A stretch of DNA of 64,000 nt from Brachionus plicatilis (lineage: Eukaryota > Rotifera > Eurotatoria > Ploima > Brachionidae). The stretch is from assembly GCA_010279815.1 (NCBI GenBank), contig QEOQ01000226.1, positions 957,679 through 1,021,678 of the forward strand, written 5' to 3'. Shown here in pieces: positions 1-10,600 of this stretch. The notes beneath the pieces are model-generated. The model ran no database searches and was not told the DNA's origin. It saw only the letters and a list, made by a program, of their open reading frames with translations. Each line of letters starts with the position of its first letter. Position 1 is the first letter of the stretch. A program made the translations under genes and the position numbers.

Positions 1-550
1 TTAAAGATTTTAAAAGAAGAATTGCAGCAATGAATTTTTAAAACAAGAAAAACTTATAAATTTATTTTGAAATTATTCAAGAAACAATCAAATTCAATCC
101 TGATGATCTTTTTGGCATATAAAAAATATTCTATCGCTCTACGTAGTTAGTTTACCAGATTCATTGAGGACAGCATTCTAAAAAAAAGCATGTAAAATTA
201 ACATTTAATTTATATTCTTTCAGATCTTATATCCAAATCCAAAAAAAAAATTCAATCTTTTATTTTAATTTATCCATATTTTTTTCCAAATTTTTTAATA
301 CTGGGCCACTAATTATGATGAACTTAAATATCTGTTGCAAATTTGATAATTTTACATTCCTCTAAAATTTTGTTCAGTTTCATTTTTAATTTTGGAAAAT
401 TGGAAAATTGATTTAGGAATCCTTTATTTTTTTTATGTCTTTTTTCTCAAATTTTTAAAGAACTAGCGCATTTTAAACAATTTTTGATTAAAAAACTAAA
501 ACGTTTTGTAAAGAATTTTATTTATTTTATTAAAATAAACTCATTTTAAG
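1..550. other. AT-rich non-coding, probably PCYT2 intron
   Basis: No exon was recognised here. The stretch ends in an AG (549-550) directly before the last PCYT2 exon, so it is most simply the last intron of that gene, continuing beyond the left edge of the window. Confidence 0.5.
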
Positions 551-760
551 GAGCCGAAGAAACAAGGAAAATTTAAAGTGGTTGATAGTGATAATAAACT
601 GACAACTGCTGATATTGTGGAGAGGATAATTGCTCACAAACTGGACTATGAAAAGAGAAACAGAGAAAAAGAATTAAAAGAGGCCAAAGTGTTTCAGATT
701 CATAGTGAAATGAAAAAAAAAGAGCCGAATCAATATAAAGCAGTAAATTTGAATCAATAA
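551..760 (+). CDS. PCYT2: Ethanolamine-phosphate cytidylyltransferase, last exon (partial gene)
   Basis: Seen: an AG acceptor at 549-550 opens a frame beginning EPKKQGKFKVVDSDN, followed by LTTADIVERIIAHKLDYEKR, a lysine/glutamate-rich tail and a TAA at 758-760. Known: this matches the C-terminal end of the second cytidylyltransferase domain of PCYT2 (human EPKRRGIFRQIDSG, then LTTDLIVQRIITNRLEYEAR). PCYT2 makes CDP-ethanolamine from CTP and phosphoethanolamine in the Kennedy pathway of phosphatidylethanolamine synthesis. Only the last 69 codons are present; the catalytic HxGH and signature motifs lie to the left of the window. A possible poly(A) signal AATAAA is at 904-909. The assignment rests on remembered family sequence, but the match runs over about 40 residues, so I am fairly sure. 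Confidence 0.85.
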   Translation, partial: EPKKQGKFKVVDSDNKLTTADIVERIIAHKLDYEKRNREKELKEAKVFQIHSEMKKKEPNQYKAVNLNQ

Positions 761-903
761 TATTTTTATGAATAGATCATTTGTTTTGTCACTTTTTACG
801 AAAATTTAATTTTTTGAACTAATTATTCGATTAATTTTAAATCAATTTGGTTTTTGAGATTTTACTCGGTTTAGGTTAACCTTCATCTAGTTTTAGATAT
901 TTT

Positions 904-909
904 AATAAA
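904..909 (+). terminator. Possible poly(A) signal for PCYT2
   Basis: AATAAA, about 145 nt after the stop codon. In DNA this rich in A and T the hexamer occurs often by chance, so position is the only support. Confidence 0.3.
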
Positions 910-976
910 TATTTTTTTTAAAATAATAAAATTTATCATTATTAATTTATTTATTTTTAAATTAAATTTTGAATTA

Positions 977-1198
977 TCAAAAATGTTTAATATTAATTTT
1001 TGAAGCAAATTTTTCAGGAGACGGTAAGGGATGTCCTTTCGGGATATCTAGCTTGTAATCTGTAATAGGAATGAAGCTTGGTGGTCTAAAAGAAGCTGTG
1101 TCAACAAAGACATAATTTGTAAAATCACAGTTTTTGAATCTTAGACACCAAACAATTCTTTTAATTCTATCTAATTTCGAAATAATTTCTTCAATCCA
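977..1198 (-). pseudogene. Transposase-like coding fragment
   Basis: The minus strand is open from about 1198 down to a TGA at 977-979 and reads WIEEIISKLDRIKRIVWC, then LRFKNCDFTNYVFVDTASFR and PPSFIPITDYKLDIPKGHP. The order helix, 'xxDFTNYVFVDxxSFR' resembles the region around the first catalytic Asp of Tc1/IS630-type transposases (usual form FTDExxF), with Thr where Glu is usual. No start codon or complete domain is present. It could instead be an orphan exon of a host gene. The local GC content is higher than the flanks, which supports former coding function. Confidence 0.4.
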
Positions 1199-1679
1199 TT
1201 ATAAAAAATACCAATTTGGACTCGTTAATACCTGAGGATTTTTTCACTAAAATTTAAATTCTCTTCATATCCGCTACTATATCTTTTGAGCTCGAAATTC
1301 CTATATCTTTGAAAGCTTAATTTCGATTTTAATTAAATTATAAAATTTTTAAAATAATTAAAAAAATGCTCAGATAATATTATTAATTATTAATGTTATC
1401 TAAAACTTTGATTTTTCAAAACACTTTCTTCCATTTTTTTAAAATATTTGATGAATATATAAAATAAAAAAAAATAAATTAAAATAATAAAATAAAATAA
1501 AAATCGTGCAATAATCGAGAACCTTTATTTTAGGTAATGAACCTTTTGTATACCTTATTTTTTATAAAATTTTTTATAGATTTTAGCGACAATTTTTTTA
1601 ATAGAAAATTTTACTGAAATTTTGATTTATTACAAAAATTACCTTTTTTTAAAGTTTGTAGCACTTTTTTGTTTAAAAT

Positions 1680-1960
1680 AATGCAATAAATAGTAAGAAA
1701 ATGCAGGTCAAAAGTCAAAGTCATGAAGTCGAAGTCAAGTCTGGACTTTGACTTTAATTTTTTTTCTTTAAACGGCGTTTTTAAGGGTTCTTATTTAGTA
1801 GGCCGCTAAAATAGCTACCTGGAACGGAAAAAAATCATATGGCTGTGATCCTGACAGATGGATTGCCGTTCCAGCAAGTTTTTTTGGCGGCCTAGTTCAA
1901 GTCTAAATTATTAAAATGAAAGTCCAAGCCAAGTCTTTAAAGTATAAAAAAAATTAAAAA
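1680..1960. repeat. Foldback repeat of GTCAAAGTC-type units
   Basis: The stretch is a run of degenerate GTCAAAGTC/GACTTTGAC units (about 1695-1760 and 1900-1945). They surround a clear inverted repeat: TAGGCCGCTAAAATAGCTAC and CTGGAACGG at 1799-1830 against CCGTTCCAG and TTTTTTTGGCGGCCTAG at 1868-1895. Similar GTCAAAGTC units recur near 11.5 kb, 12.1 kb, 14.7 kb, 16.1 kb, 34.8 kb, 49.0 kb and 57.5 kb. Confidence 0.55.
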
Positions 1961-2215
1961 AAAAGATTGTCGGTTGATGGCACGTAGCTAACGCAAAGTC
2001 GACTTTATTTTATTTATACAAAAATAGCTTAAAAAACTTATTAAACAATCTAATAATTTAATAAACTCAAGTTAATGGATTCCTTAGATAAAGAAGTGAC
2101 TTTTACAAAATGACATTTCATTATTTAATTATTTAATTTTAATCAATGATATCAGTGGAGATTTTTGATCAATTCAAAATAAAAGATAAGTAAAATGTTA
2201 AAATGACGATTTATT

Positions 2216-2270
2216 TATTTTTTTATTTGTACCGAACTGAGCTAAATAAAAAAAGTAAATAAATAAAATG
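2216..2270 (-). repeat. LINE 3'-end-like motif
   Basis: Contains TTTATTTGTACCGA and GAGCTAAATAAA, a variant of a short motif (AGCTCGGTACAGATAAACAA in its best copy at 33027-33046) that recurs through the window and looks like the 3' tail of LINE copies. The rest of 1199-2593 is AT-rich without recognisable genes. Confidence 0.3.
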
Positions 2271-2593
2271 ACAATAAAAATTAAAAAAATATATGTTATT
2301 TCTAATTTTCTATTAATATAAATCAATAAAAATGGAAAAAAAATAAAATAAATTCACTATGCAAACTTTACTTTATTTGGATGCTTCGGCAAACATTTCA
2401 AATTTCAACACCGAAGCGAATTGAAATAATTTTATTTTTTTTAAATTTCTTATCATAAACAATTATCTTGTAAATACTCTAAATAAATGTTTAAATGATT
2501 AAAAATTAATAATTAAAAACAATTAAATTGAATTGTATGTCATAATTAAAACATTTTAATAAATCAATAAAATCACCCCTTTTTGTTTTCTAT

Positions 2594-5293
2594 TTAATTC
2601 AAATTTTTGGAATCCAACTTGTGGACAAAAATTTTTCTTTTCATGTCAAAGCTATTTCGGTGGTGGAACATGTCCCAGTGCATTTCTTTCAGCTCATATT
2701 CTTCACACTCTTTCATCTTTTCTTCTAATTTGGATGCCAAAAATAGCTCTCTTTTGGTGGCAATAAACTTTTCCATCATACCTGCATTCATAGAATAGCT
2801 TGAAGCAAAAAATTTTACTTTGTCCATAAAACTGGTATTTGTGACATTCTCAAATGATCCTAATTTCGAGTCCAAGTCATCAATTAAATTAATTTGAACA
2901 GCTTCTTTAGTGATAAGTGGCCGAGCACTTTCTTTTAAATACTCAAGCATAGATTTTCCGATACGTTTTGGAGCTGTTAAAGTGTGCAGTTCCGAGCCAA
3001 ATAAGCCCATTTTTTTGTAATGAGGATTGAAAACAACACCGCTCTTGGCAAACACAAAATCACTAGCCAAACTCAAGTAGACTCCACCAGCTCCTGCATT
3101 TGCTTGAATTGCTGAAATAGTCATGATATCTCTGAGCAAAATTATCTCTTTGGCAACATTATTTATGGCTTTGATATTTTGCCAACTTTCTTCAGCTGGA
3201 TCGGGAGAGTTCTCAATAACATTCAGGTGAATTCCATTCGACCAGTTTGTTTCACTGCCTGCTAATACCAGCACGTTTATATCTTGCTTTGAGCATTCCT
3301 TGATAGCTCTCAAAAGTCTATTGCACTTCAAAGTGTCCATTGCACCATTATAAAAGTTAAAATACAAGATACCAATTCTGTCTACTTTTTCGAAACTAAT
3401 TTCTTGGTAAGTATTCGAATCTGGCAGTGGAAGAATGTCCAATGAACTTTCCTGAATTGATTGGAATCTTTCAATTTGGCAAAGCTGTAAAGTGGATGGC
3501 AACTTGATTGGACTGGTATTTTCCTTAGATTTAAATGATCTCATACACGAGAACCAAACTGAACCATCTTTTGTTTTGACGCACACAGCATCGCCTCTTT
3601 TAGCAAAAATTTCACCTATTGAAATTGATGACGCTGGCTCTAAGTAATCTTCTTTGCATGCACCAAAAACAAATCGAGCAATTTTTTGATCTTTAATTGT
3701 TAATTCAGATTTTAAACCTGGCTGTGTATCAGCAGCGTTTGACTTGCTCAAAATAACGCTTGTGCTGTCCAGTGACCAATTTATGGATCTTTCTGAGTCG
3801 GACAATCTAATAGTCCTGTGCAAATTACCTTTTACATCTGTCTTTGAAAAATCAAGAGGCTCAGAAACAAAATTGGCATCACCAAACTTTGAAATGCAAT
3901 CAACAACTAATTTCTCTGCTGTTTGGCAAACAAAACTATTGTACAAGTTTGCTTTGGTGTAATTTTTTGGCATTTGGAAATTTTCTGTTGCCCAAATATT
4001 ACCAGCGTCCATTTCTCTGCTAGCTTCCAAAACAGTGACACCCCACTCTTTGCTATTGTTCAGTATGGCCCAATCCAAGGATGACGGACCACGATCACCT
4101 TTTACACCAGGATGAACAATCAGGCACTTTATTTTCTCGTAGATTTGCTTTGGAATAGCTTTTTTCAAAAATGGACAAACAATCAAATCAGGCTTGAACT
4201 CTTGGACAGCATTGATCATTTGATCATCTGTTTTGGCCACTTCAAAAAGGCATTTGTGTCCCAGTCTTGACAGCACTTTTTCAATATTTTGAGTCATGGC
4301 ATTGTAACTTGAAGAAAAGAGGAGAACTTTCCAATTTTTTTCATTTTTATTACTAGTATAATTTGATTGTAAAAATAAATGAAAATTGTTCTTTTTGTGA
4401 AGTTCTTCAATGATGTTGGATGTTTTGGCGCCGTTTTGAATTAGACAAGCATTTAGGACATTGTGTGCCAAAGTGGCTGTGGTCAGGAGACCAACACCAC
4501 CTGGAACTGAAGTGTAGTGCGCAGATTTTTCATAACAAGACGGATGAAAATCACCGTATATTTTTTGCTCATTTTTACTACTTATACCAATATCAATAAG
4601 TATTGATCCTTTTTTTATTAATTCTGGACTAATATGATGAGGTTTACCGCATGCTGAAATCAAAATGTCAGCTCTAGAAGTAAGTTCTTTGACATTTTCT
4701 GTAAAAATATCAACTGATGTGACAGAAGAATGGAATGGATGGCAAGCTAACATGTGAGCCAAAGGCTTACCACTCAATTCTCCTTTTCCAATTATTGCTA
4801 CATTTTTTCCGAGTGTTTGAATACCATAATAGGTCAGAAGAGCACATATGCCTTGTGGCGTTGCTGGTTTCAGCCAATTTGGATCATTTGTGTAGATTCT
4901 ACCTGATGAAAAAGTACTCAATGCATCCACATCTTTGCAAACATCAATATTTTCAGTAATGTCTTGTGGCTTAAAATTGAAAGCACTGGCTAAAGGAAGT
5001 TGGACAAAAATGCCACTAATTGATGGATCAAGGCTCAGCTTTTGCACTAAGCTAACAATTTGATCTTTTGTAAAATCACTTTTGATTAGGTGTACTTCGG
5101 TTTCAATACCAACTTTCTTCAATAAATCAATTTTTTTATTCACATAAATTTTGCTTTGAAACAGAGGCTTGCTGTCATTGTCCAAAGTGAGCAAAATACT
5201 TACACGCGGTCTAAAATTATATTCTTTGATTTTTCTGCTAGCAATCGCCAGAATTTCATTCGCAACTTTTTTGCAATTAAATTTAGTTGACAT
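2594..5293 (-). CDS. FolD-HypX fusion: methylene-THF dehydrogenase/cyclohydrolase + HypX (CO-forming) protein
   Basis: One intronless 899-codon frame, ATG at 5291-5293, TAA at 2594-2596. Residues 1-285 form a full FolD domain: YVNKK at 50-54, VQLPL at 97-101, KDVDA at 120-124, PATPQGI at 143-149, GKGELSGKP at 169-177, PGGVGLLT at 264-271. Tyr50, Lys54, Gln98 and Asp121 match the E. coli FolD catalytic residues as I remember them. After a linker (286-318), residues 320-475 are a formyltransferase domain with VHPGVKGDRGPSSLDWAI (393-410) and EMDAGNIWAT (427-436). Residues 476-600 are the C-terminal formyltransferase-type region. Residues 630-830 are an enoyl-CoA-hydratase fold with FNFYNGAMDT, WSNGIHLNVIE, ANAGAGGVYLSLASD and NPHYKKMG. 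The order after FolD is that of bacterial HypX/HoxX, which makes CO from 10-formyl-THF for [NiFe]-hydrogenase. Inferred role: methylene-THF to formyl-THF to CO or formyl transfer. No signal or targeting peptide is evident. The lack of introns is odd beside its neighbours. Confidence 0.93.
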   Translation of the reverse strand: MSTKFNCKKVANEILAIASRKIKEYNFRPRVSILLTLDNDSKPLFQSKIYVNKKIDLLKKVGIETEVHLIKSDFTKDQIVSLVQKLSLDPSISGIFVQLPLASAFNFKPQDITENIDVCKDVDALSTFSSGRIYTNDPNWLKPATPQGICALLTYYGIQTLGKNVAIIGKGELSGKPLAHMLACHPFHSSVTSVDIFTENVKELTSRADILISACGKPHHISPELIKKGSILIDIGISSKNEQKIYGDFHPSCYEKSAHYTSVPGGVGLLTTATLAHNVLNACLIQNGAKTSNIIEELHKKNNFHLFLQSNYTSNKNEKNWKVLLFSSSYNAMTQNIEKVLSRLGHKCLFEVAKTDDQMINAVQEFKPDLIVCPFLKKAIPKQIYEKIKCLIVHPGVKGDRGPSSLDWAILNNSKEWGVTVLEASREMDAGNIWATENFQMPKNYTKANLYNSFVCQTAEKLVVDCISKFGDANFVSEPLDFSKTDVKGNLHRTIRLSDSERSINWSLDSTSVILSKSNAADTQPGLKSELTIKDQKIARFVFGACKEDYLEPASSISIGEIFAKRGDAVCVKTKDGSVWFSCMRSFKSKENTSPIKLPSTLQLCQIERFQSIQESSLDILPLPDSNTYQEISFEKVDRIGILYFNFYNGAMDTLKCNRLLRAIKECSKQDINVLVLAGSETNWSNGIHLNVIENSPDPAEESWQNIKAINNVAKEIILLRDIMTISAIQANAGAGGVYLSLASDFVFAKSGVVFNPHYKKMGLFGSELHTLTAPKRIGKSMLEYLKESARPLITKEAVQINLIDDLDSKLGSFENVTNTSFMDKVKFFASSYSMNAGMMEKFIATKRELFLASKLEEKMKECEEYELKEMHWDMFHHRNSFDMKRKIFVHKLDSKNLN

Positions 5294-8231
5294 TTATATT
5301 TTATTCTAATAAAAAACTAATTAAATTAATTACAAGAACTTGAAATTTTCGTTCATTTTTTTTACACTAATTTACCAGACTTAACTTTAATTTTTTTTAT
5401 AAACAAAAAAGATGAATAAATTCAGATTTTTTTAAAATTTTACACTTTTTAACCTGCTTAACATAAATAAACTACTTAAAGAGATTTTTTCTATTTTTTC
5501 GTTTTAATTTTTGCTTTGTAATAAAGTTATTTTAAAATGTTTTCCAATCAACCTAATTTTATGTAAATATTCTTGATTTAGAGTAAATATAGGTAAAATT
5601 TTTATAATTTAAATTTTGATTTATTTTGGAAAATGCAATAATTCGATAGCTGATTTACAAAATGGTAAAAAAAATAAGCAAAATCATTGAAAAGTCTTTG
5701 AAAAGAATGATTTCAATTTAAAAAAAAGTTACCTTACTGTGTTAGACTTTGATTGACTCCATTTCAGTCTGTAAAATAAGTTTTATTGGGAAATTGCCAT
5801 TAAAAAAATAATCAAATGAAAAGAATGAAATTGACACTGTTTAATAAGAATAATTCAAAATAATAAATGTTCTAATTTTGATATTCAAAACTAGTGTTGG
5901 TTGGTGTTCGTACAAACAATATATGATTTTAAGCGAAGGGTAATTAAAAAAAAAGCTCTTTTTATTTTAAATTTTATCATAAAGCTGACAGCAAGGACAA
6001 GTCTTTGGTATTTGCTTTTTTGGTCTTTGGTCAAAAATTTGGTTCAATTTTTTTTAAATAAGAAAAAAGCTTTAAATTATTTAAAAATTTATTTTAAAAA
6101 AAAATATAATTATTTTCAAACCACTTTGCTGAAATTTTAATATTTATTATCTTAGGTTTAACTTTGAATTCAATTCATGTTTTACTGTTTACAATTCTTA
6201 GAAATTAGCTTTCTTATTATTTTAAAATGGCATTGATTTTAATTGAACAAAAAATTTAAAATTAAAAATTTAAAAAAACAAAAAATTTCTTCAAGAAATA
6301 TTTTGTTTTTTTTTTTAATTTTCCTAACAATTATTTTATTTTGCCTAAAAAAAATTTTTTAACATTTACCTATTATTTTTTGTTTTTTAACCTAGAAAAA
6401 TCAATAGACAATACCTTGAAAAAAATACTTTTTAAACTTATTTTTTTTACTTACCAAGCAGATTAGATTTTTATCTATCTTGCATTTTGAAATTTTTTAA
6501 AACTTAAATGGCTGCGTTATTTTCAATATTCTATCTGATCTGTTTGATATGAATATCCAGATCTAAAACCAGACTTATACATAAGCAAAAAAAAGTCACT
6601 TTGAATTTTTTTTTAAAGTTAAATCATTTAACTTGACATTAAACGTTTTACTTCTATATTTGAGGCTAAGAATAATTTTTTCTTTGTTAATTTTATTTTT
6701 AATTTTTGATGATTTACAAATTTTTTAAATTTTAAGATAAAAAATTCATAAAATCAGGTTAAATGACTTGACTTGGACAGGACCATTTAAATTCTTAGAT
6801 GATGCCTATGTATCACTATGAGCTAAAAGATGATTATTCATTCAGAATCGTTTTAACTTGATCAAAAGTGAACTATTTGAATGAAAATCTTGAGTTTCTA
6901 GGAAATTGTTTGATTTTTATTTCCTAAATGTTTCAAAGATAAATTTGACAAAGAAGAAGATGCGATTGATGCAGTTAATAAAAATCTCAACTTGATCAAC
7001 AGTGCTTGATTATTGAAATAATTAGTAAATAAAAATCTAAGGTTTTTTTTAAGGTTCCTTAAATTTTTTTTTTACCATTTAACATCCTTAAACTCAGCGT
7101 GAGTTGCTATCTAATTATTTCTTCTTTACATGCAGTATCTTTGAAGACTTATTTCAGTTTATCTATTTTAACTTATTTTATTTATAAATTGTATTATTTT
7201 ATTTAAGTTTTTCCGTTTTTAATTTTAATCTGAATGAGCTTTTGTCATGTACAGTTAAACAAATAAATAAAATACAAAAATTAAAATTTTAAATTACTTT
7301 TTTTCTGCCAGCTTAATATTCTCAAAAATTCATCAGATAATACACAGTTTGAATCACCTTTTTATGTGCTTTCATATTAAATATTAAAATCGAAAGAAAG
7401 ATTCATTTTTAATAGTGATAAATTCAATAAAAGAATACAATATTCTTAAAACTTTTCAGCAGACTTTAGTAAAATCAAATGAGAATTTTATTAAAAATTT
7501 TTTAAATTTTCTTTTTATAGCATTTTAAAAATATTTAATCAAAAAATTAGTAATAAAATAAAGATAAAAATATAATCACGATTTTTTTAAACAGAATAAT
7601 GTGTCGTCGCACACACACACAATAAAAGCATGACGACTTTGTCGCCCATGCACATGCAAGCAAGCCAACATCTCCTTATGATTACATCATTTTATCATAA
7701 AAGACATCACAGAATATGATTATATAGCAGTTTATTTTTTAATTTAATTTAGAAATGTAAAGCTTAGAATTAAATCCATAAATGTAGATCATCATCCTTA
7801 TAATTTTCTAGGTAAATACGTGTTTATTTATTTATCAAAAGTAAATTTTTATCTTTTTTTTCGTTCTATTAAAGTATTTCAATTTGAGATTAATTAAAAA
7901 ATTATTTTTTGCTTTTGATACAGTCCTTAGTGAGAATCTTGTCCATAAATTAAGACTCCAATTTATCACGCTTTAAATAAATATGATTAAAATTGTTTAA
8001 TGCCTTTACTCTTTACTTTTTAAATCATTTACTTCATAGAAATGTCAAAATATTATTACTCATCTAAAAATAGTAAAATTCAGTTCTAACTAACAATTTA
8101 AAAAAAATATAAACAATATTTCAATATTTTAAAGATTTATATCTATTGTTTTCCAATAAAATTATTTTTTGTTTTATTTTTAATCTTTTTACATTTTTAA
8201 CGTAAAATTCAGTAACAAATTGTATATTTAA
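5294..8231. other. AT-rich intergenic stretch
   Basis: No gene recognised. It holds the presumed promoter side of the FolD-HypX gene (just above 5293), a LINE-tail-like motif (7228-7266, CTGAATGAGCTTTTGTCATG then AAACAAATAAATAAA) and a short CA run (7610-7622). The CA run is followed by a GC-richer 70-bp patch with repeated TGCA/CATGCA (7630-7690) that stands out from its surroundings. Confidence 0.5.
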
Positions 8232-9782
8232 TTGCAGAGTTTTTGCAGAACCTATTCTAATATTCAGCGTGTTTTTTGCATTATTTAGCATTTTGCAGAG
8301 AGATTTAATCAAGTACCATTCAAAAATTATAAAAAAATTACTTTTTGATCTGATTTTTTTAATCCTAAACTTCAAGATGCCTAAAATTTTCTGTATAAAA
8401 ATTATTTGTTTTTTAAAAAAAATATATGAATTATATTTTTAGCATGATCTTTTTTTTTATTTTCAGTTATGAATATAATTGTAAGAATTATGATAATAGT
8501 TATAAAAATTATAAAAAAAATTGGACACTTAAAAGCGTTAAAAATGAATTTAATAAACTAGCATTAAAACTCAAAATTTTAACTTCAAATGCATGCATTA
8601 TGTCCGAAGAACATTTTTTGTGTTTCAAATTTAGAAAAAATAGAAAAATATATTTTTATTATTTTTTACATATTTAATGCGGCATTTATACCAAAATTTT
8701 GACATTAACTGCAGCATTTTTAGGATTGTCTGTAAATTGTCCCCGAAATAATTAATACCCGTGAATTTATCCCCGTTGAATTTATCGCCATTTAAAAAAT
8801 AAGGAAATTGTCCCCGAATCAAAATATGCCCAAAATAATTTATACCCTTTTCGAAAATCTGGAATTAATCCCCGTTGAAATAATTTCCGAAACCAAAAAA
8901 ATTAGACCAGTAAAATTTTTTGTAGTAAAATATTTAATTGTCCAATTAAATTATATTGCTTAATAATTCAATAATAAAAAAGACTGAAGTTTTTTTTCTA
9001 TTTTTTTTGACTATGAGGATGTTTTTGTTGAGAGCTCAAGAGAACCTGAAAAAAAGTCTCCCTTAGCAATTTTTGTCCATGAATTTCCACGGGAGTGACT
9101 TACAACAGCCAAATCTTTCTATTGTCTAGAAGCTTCCCTTTCTTAATATTCCCATTTTACTATATGTTTTTTAAATATTGTGTACCCAATTTTTTAATAG
9201 TCTATTTAAATAATAAATAAACAATTAAAAAAAAAAAAATTAAAGCTAAATTGAAAAATCCATTTTTTTTGCTTATTACTTTATTATTATTTTTTTTTAA
9301 TTGTATAAAAATGGCCAAATTTGCTCCCAAAATTATCCAAATAATCTTTCCAAATCAAAAAATAAATTTTTATTAAATAACCAGTTGAATATTTCTTTTC
9401 TCTTTAAAAACAGGAATACAAAAATCGGGGATAATTTCCAGTTAATATTAATTTTTATTTTAGTCATTTTTCGGATATAATTTACTTTGGGAATAATTTG
9501 CTACGGGAATGATATAAACGGGGATAATTTTCAGTTTATATTAATTTTTATTTTAGTTATTTTTCGGATATAATTTACTTTGGGAATAATTTGCCACGGG
9601 AATGAAAAAAACGGGGATAATTTCCCGGAAACATAAATTTCAGGAACAAAAAAAAACGGGGATAATTTACAAAAGACCATTTTTAGTCGCAGCGTATCTG
9701 GAAAAAAAAGTGGGTTAAATGCATGCATTAAAATCCAGAATTCTGAAAATAAATGCCGCATTAGGGGGCAAGGCATTACGGT
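8232..9782 (+). mobile_element. TA-flanked foldback MITE (CCGTAATGCC family), 5'-truncated, carrying an insertion
   Basis: The right end reads GCATTAGGGGGCAAGGCATT then ACGG before TA (9782-9783), identical to the ends of the intact copy at 47705-48818. From 8232 to 8715 and 9687 to 9782 it matches the reverse complement of about 48300-47705 nearly base for base. The left end is missing. Small ORFs inside (for example 8426-8677) are shared between copies only because the DNA repeats; they have no protein-like features. Confidence 0.8.
8724..9678. mobile_element. Nested TIR element with 8-bp TSD (CGGGGATAATTT repeats)
   Basis: An insertion within the CCGTAATGCC element. ATTTTTAG occurs at 8716-8723 and again at 9679-9686, and the copy at 47.8 kb shows the uninterrupted site. 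Ends: GATTGTCTGTAAATTGTCCC on the left against GGTCTTTTGTAAATTATCCC (reverse complement of the right), 17 of 22 matching. Inside, GTAAATT, GGGGATAATTT, TTTGGGAATAATTTGC and ACGGGAATGA blocks are repeated many times, especially 9420-9660. The TSD length fits hAT- or Mutator-type transposition; no transposase is present. Confidence 0.75.
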
Positions 9783-10600
9783 ACTTGAAAAATAAAATTG
9801 AAAAGAGAAAAAATTTAAAAAAATATGTCAATTTTTAAAAAAAAAAATTAAAAAAATCGTTCTATTTTGGGCCTTTAATATTTTATCATTTATTACGTAA
9901 TTTTACGTAAATTATTCAAGTAAATTATAGTTAATTTACGAAATTTTACGTAAAAAATTTCACAAAACCACAAATTAAACAGACTTTAAAATATTAGACT
10001 TTAATTTCAGACTTTTAAAAACAACTCTGCTTTTAAATAGCCTGAATTCGCAAAGATTTAGCAGACTTCCGCAAAAGTTTTTTCACTTTGTTTCAACTAC
10101 AGAGCAAGTTTTTGACCATTAGAACAAAAGTTATAAATTTTTTTTCTTTTTGGTATTTTTAAGTTTTGTATGAAATTTCACAATGAAATTTTTGAAAGCA
10201 AATTATTTTTAATTAAATTAAAGATCAAATGAAAAGATAAAAAAATATACCACGCAAAAATAATTAATAAATCATATTTAATTGAAAAAAATATTATTTT
10301 AATTGATTTTATTGATTGATTTCTAAACAAATAAAAGAATTTATATTAATTATTTTTTAAATTTGATTTAAGTTATTTTTTAACTATTCATACCATTAAC
10401 TGTTTACGAAATTTTATGACCATTGGTCACATTCTTCACCCGACCCAATTTTTTTAGAATTTATTTTTCTATATTTTTCCCATTTTAGTATGTAAATTTA
10501 AATAAAATAAAAATAAAAAATTTATTCAAAATCAAAACATATATTAAAAAAAAAACTATTATATAAACTTTAACAACCTTTTTTTCCTTATTCATTAAAA
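9783..10600. other. AT-rich stretch downstream of DSTYK
   Basis: No gene. A short palindrome of TTTACGTAA units lies at 9890-9952. AATAAA on the minus strand (TTTATT at 10521-10526), 75 nt past the DSTYK stop, may be its poly(A) signal. Confidence 0.45.

Noticed and set aside
8121..8822. Small frames of 63-84 codons also found at 47846-48106
   Set aside because: Conservation is explained by the repeated MITE; the translations are low-complexity Lys/Asn/Phe/Ile sequence.
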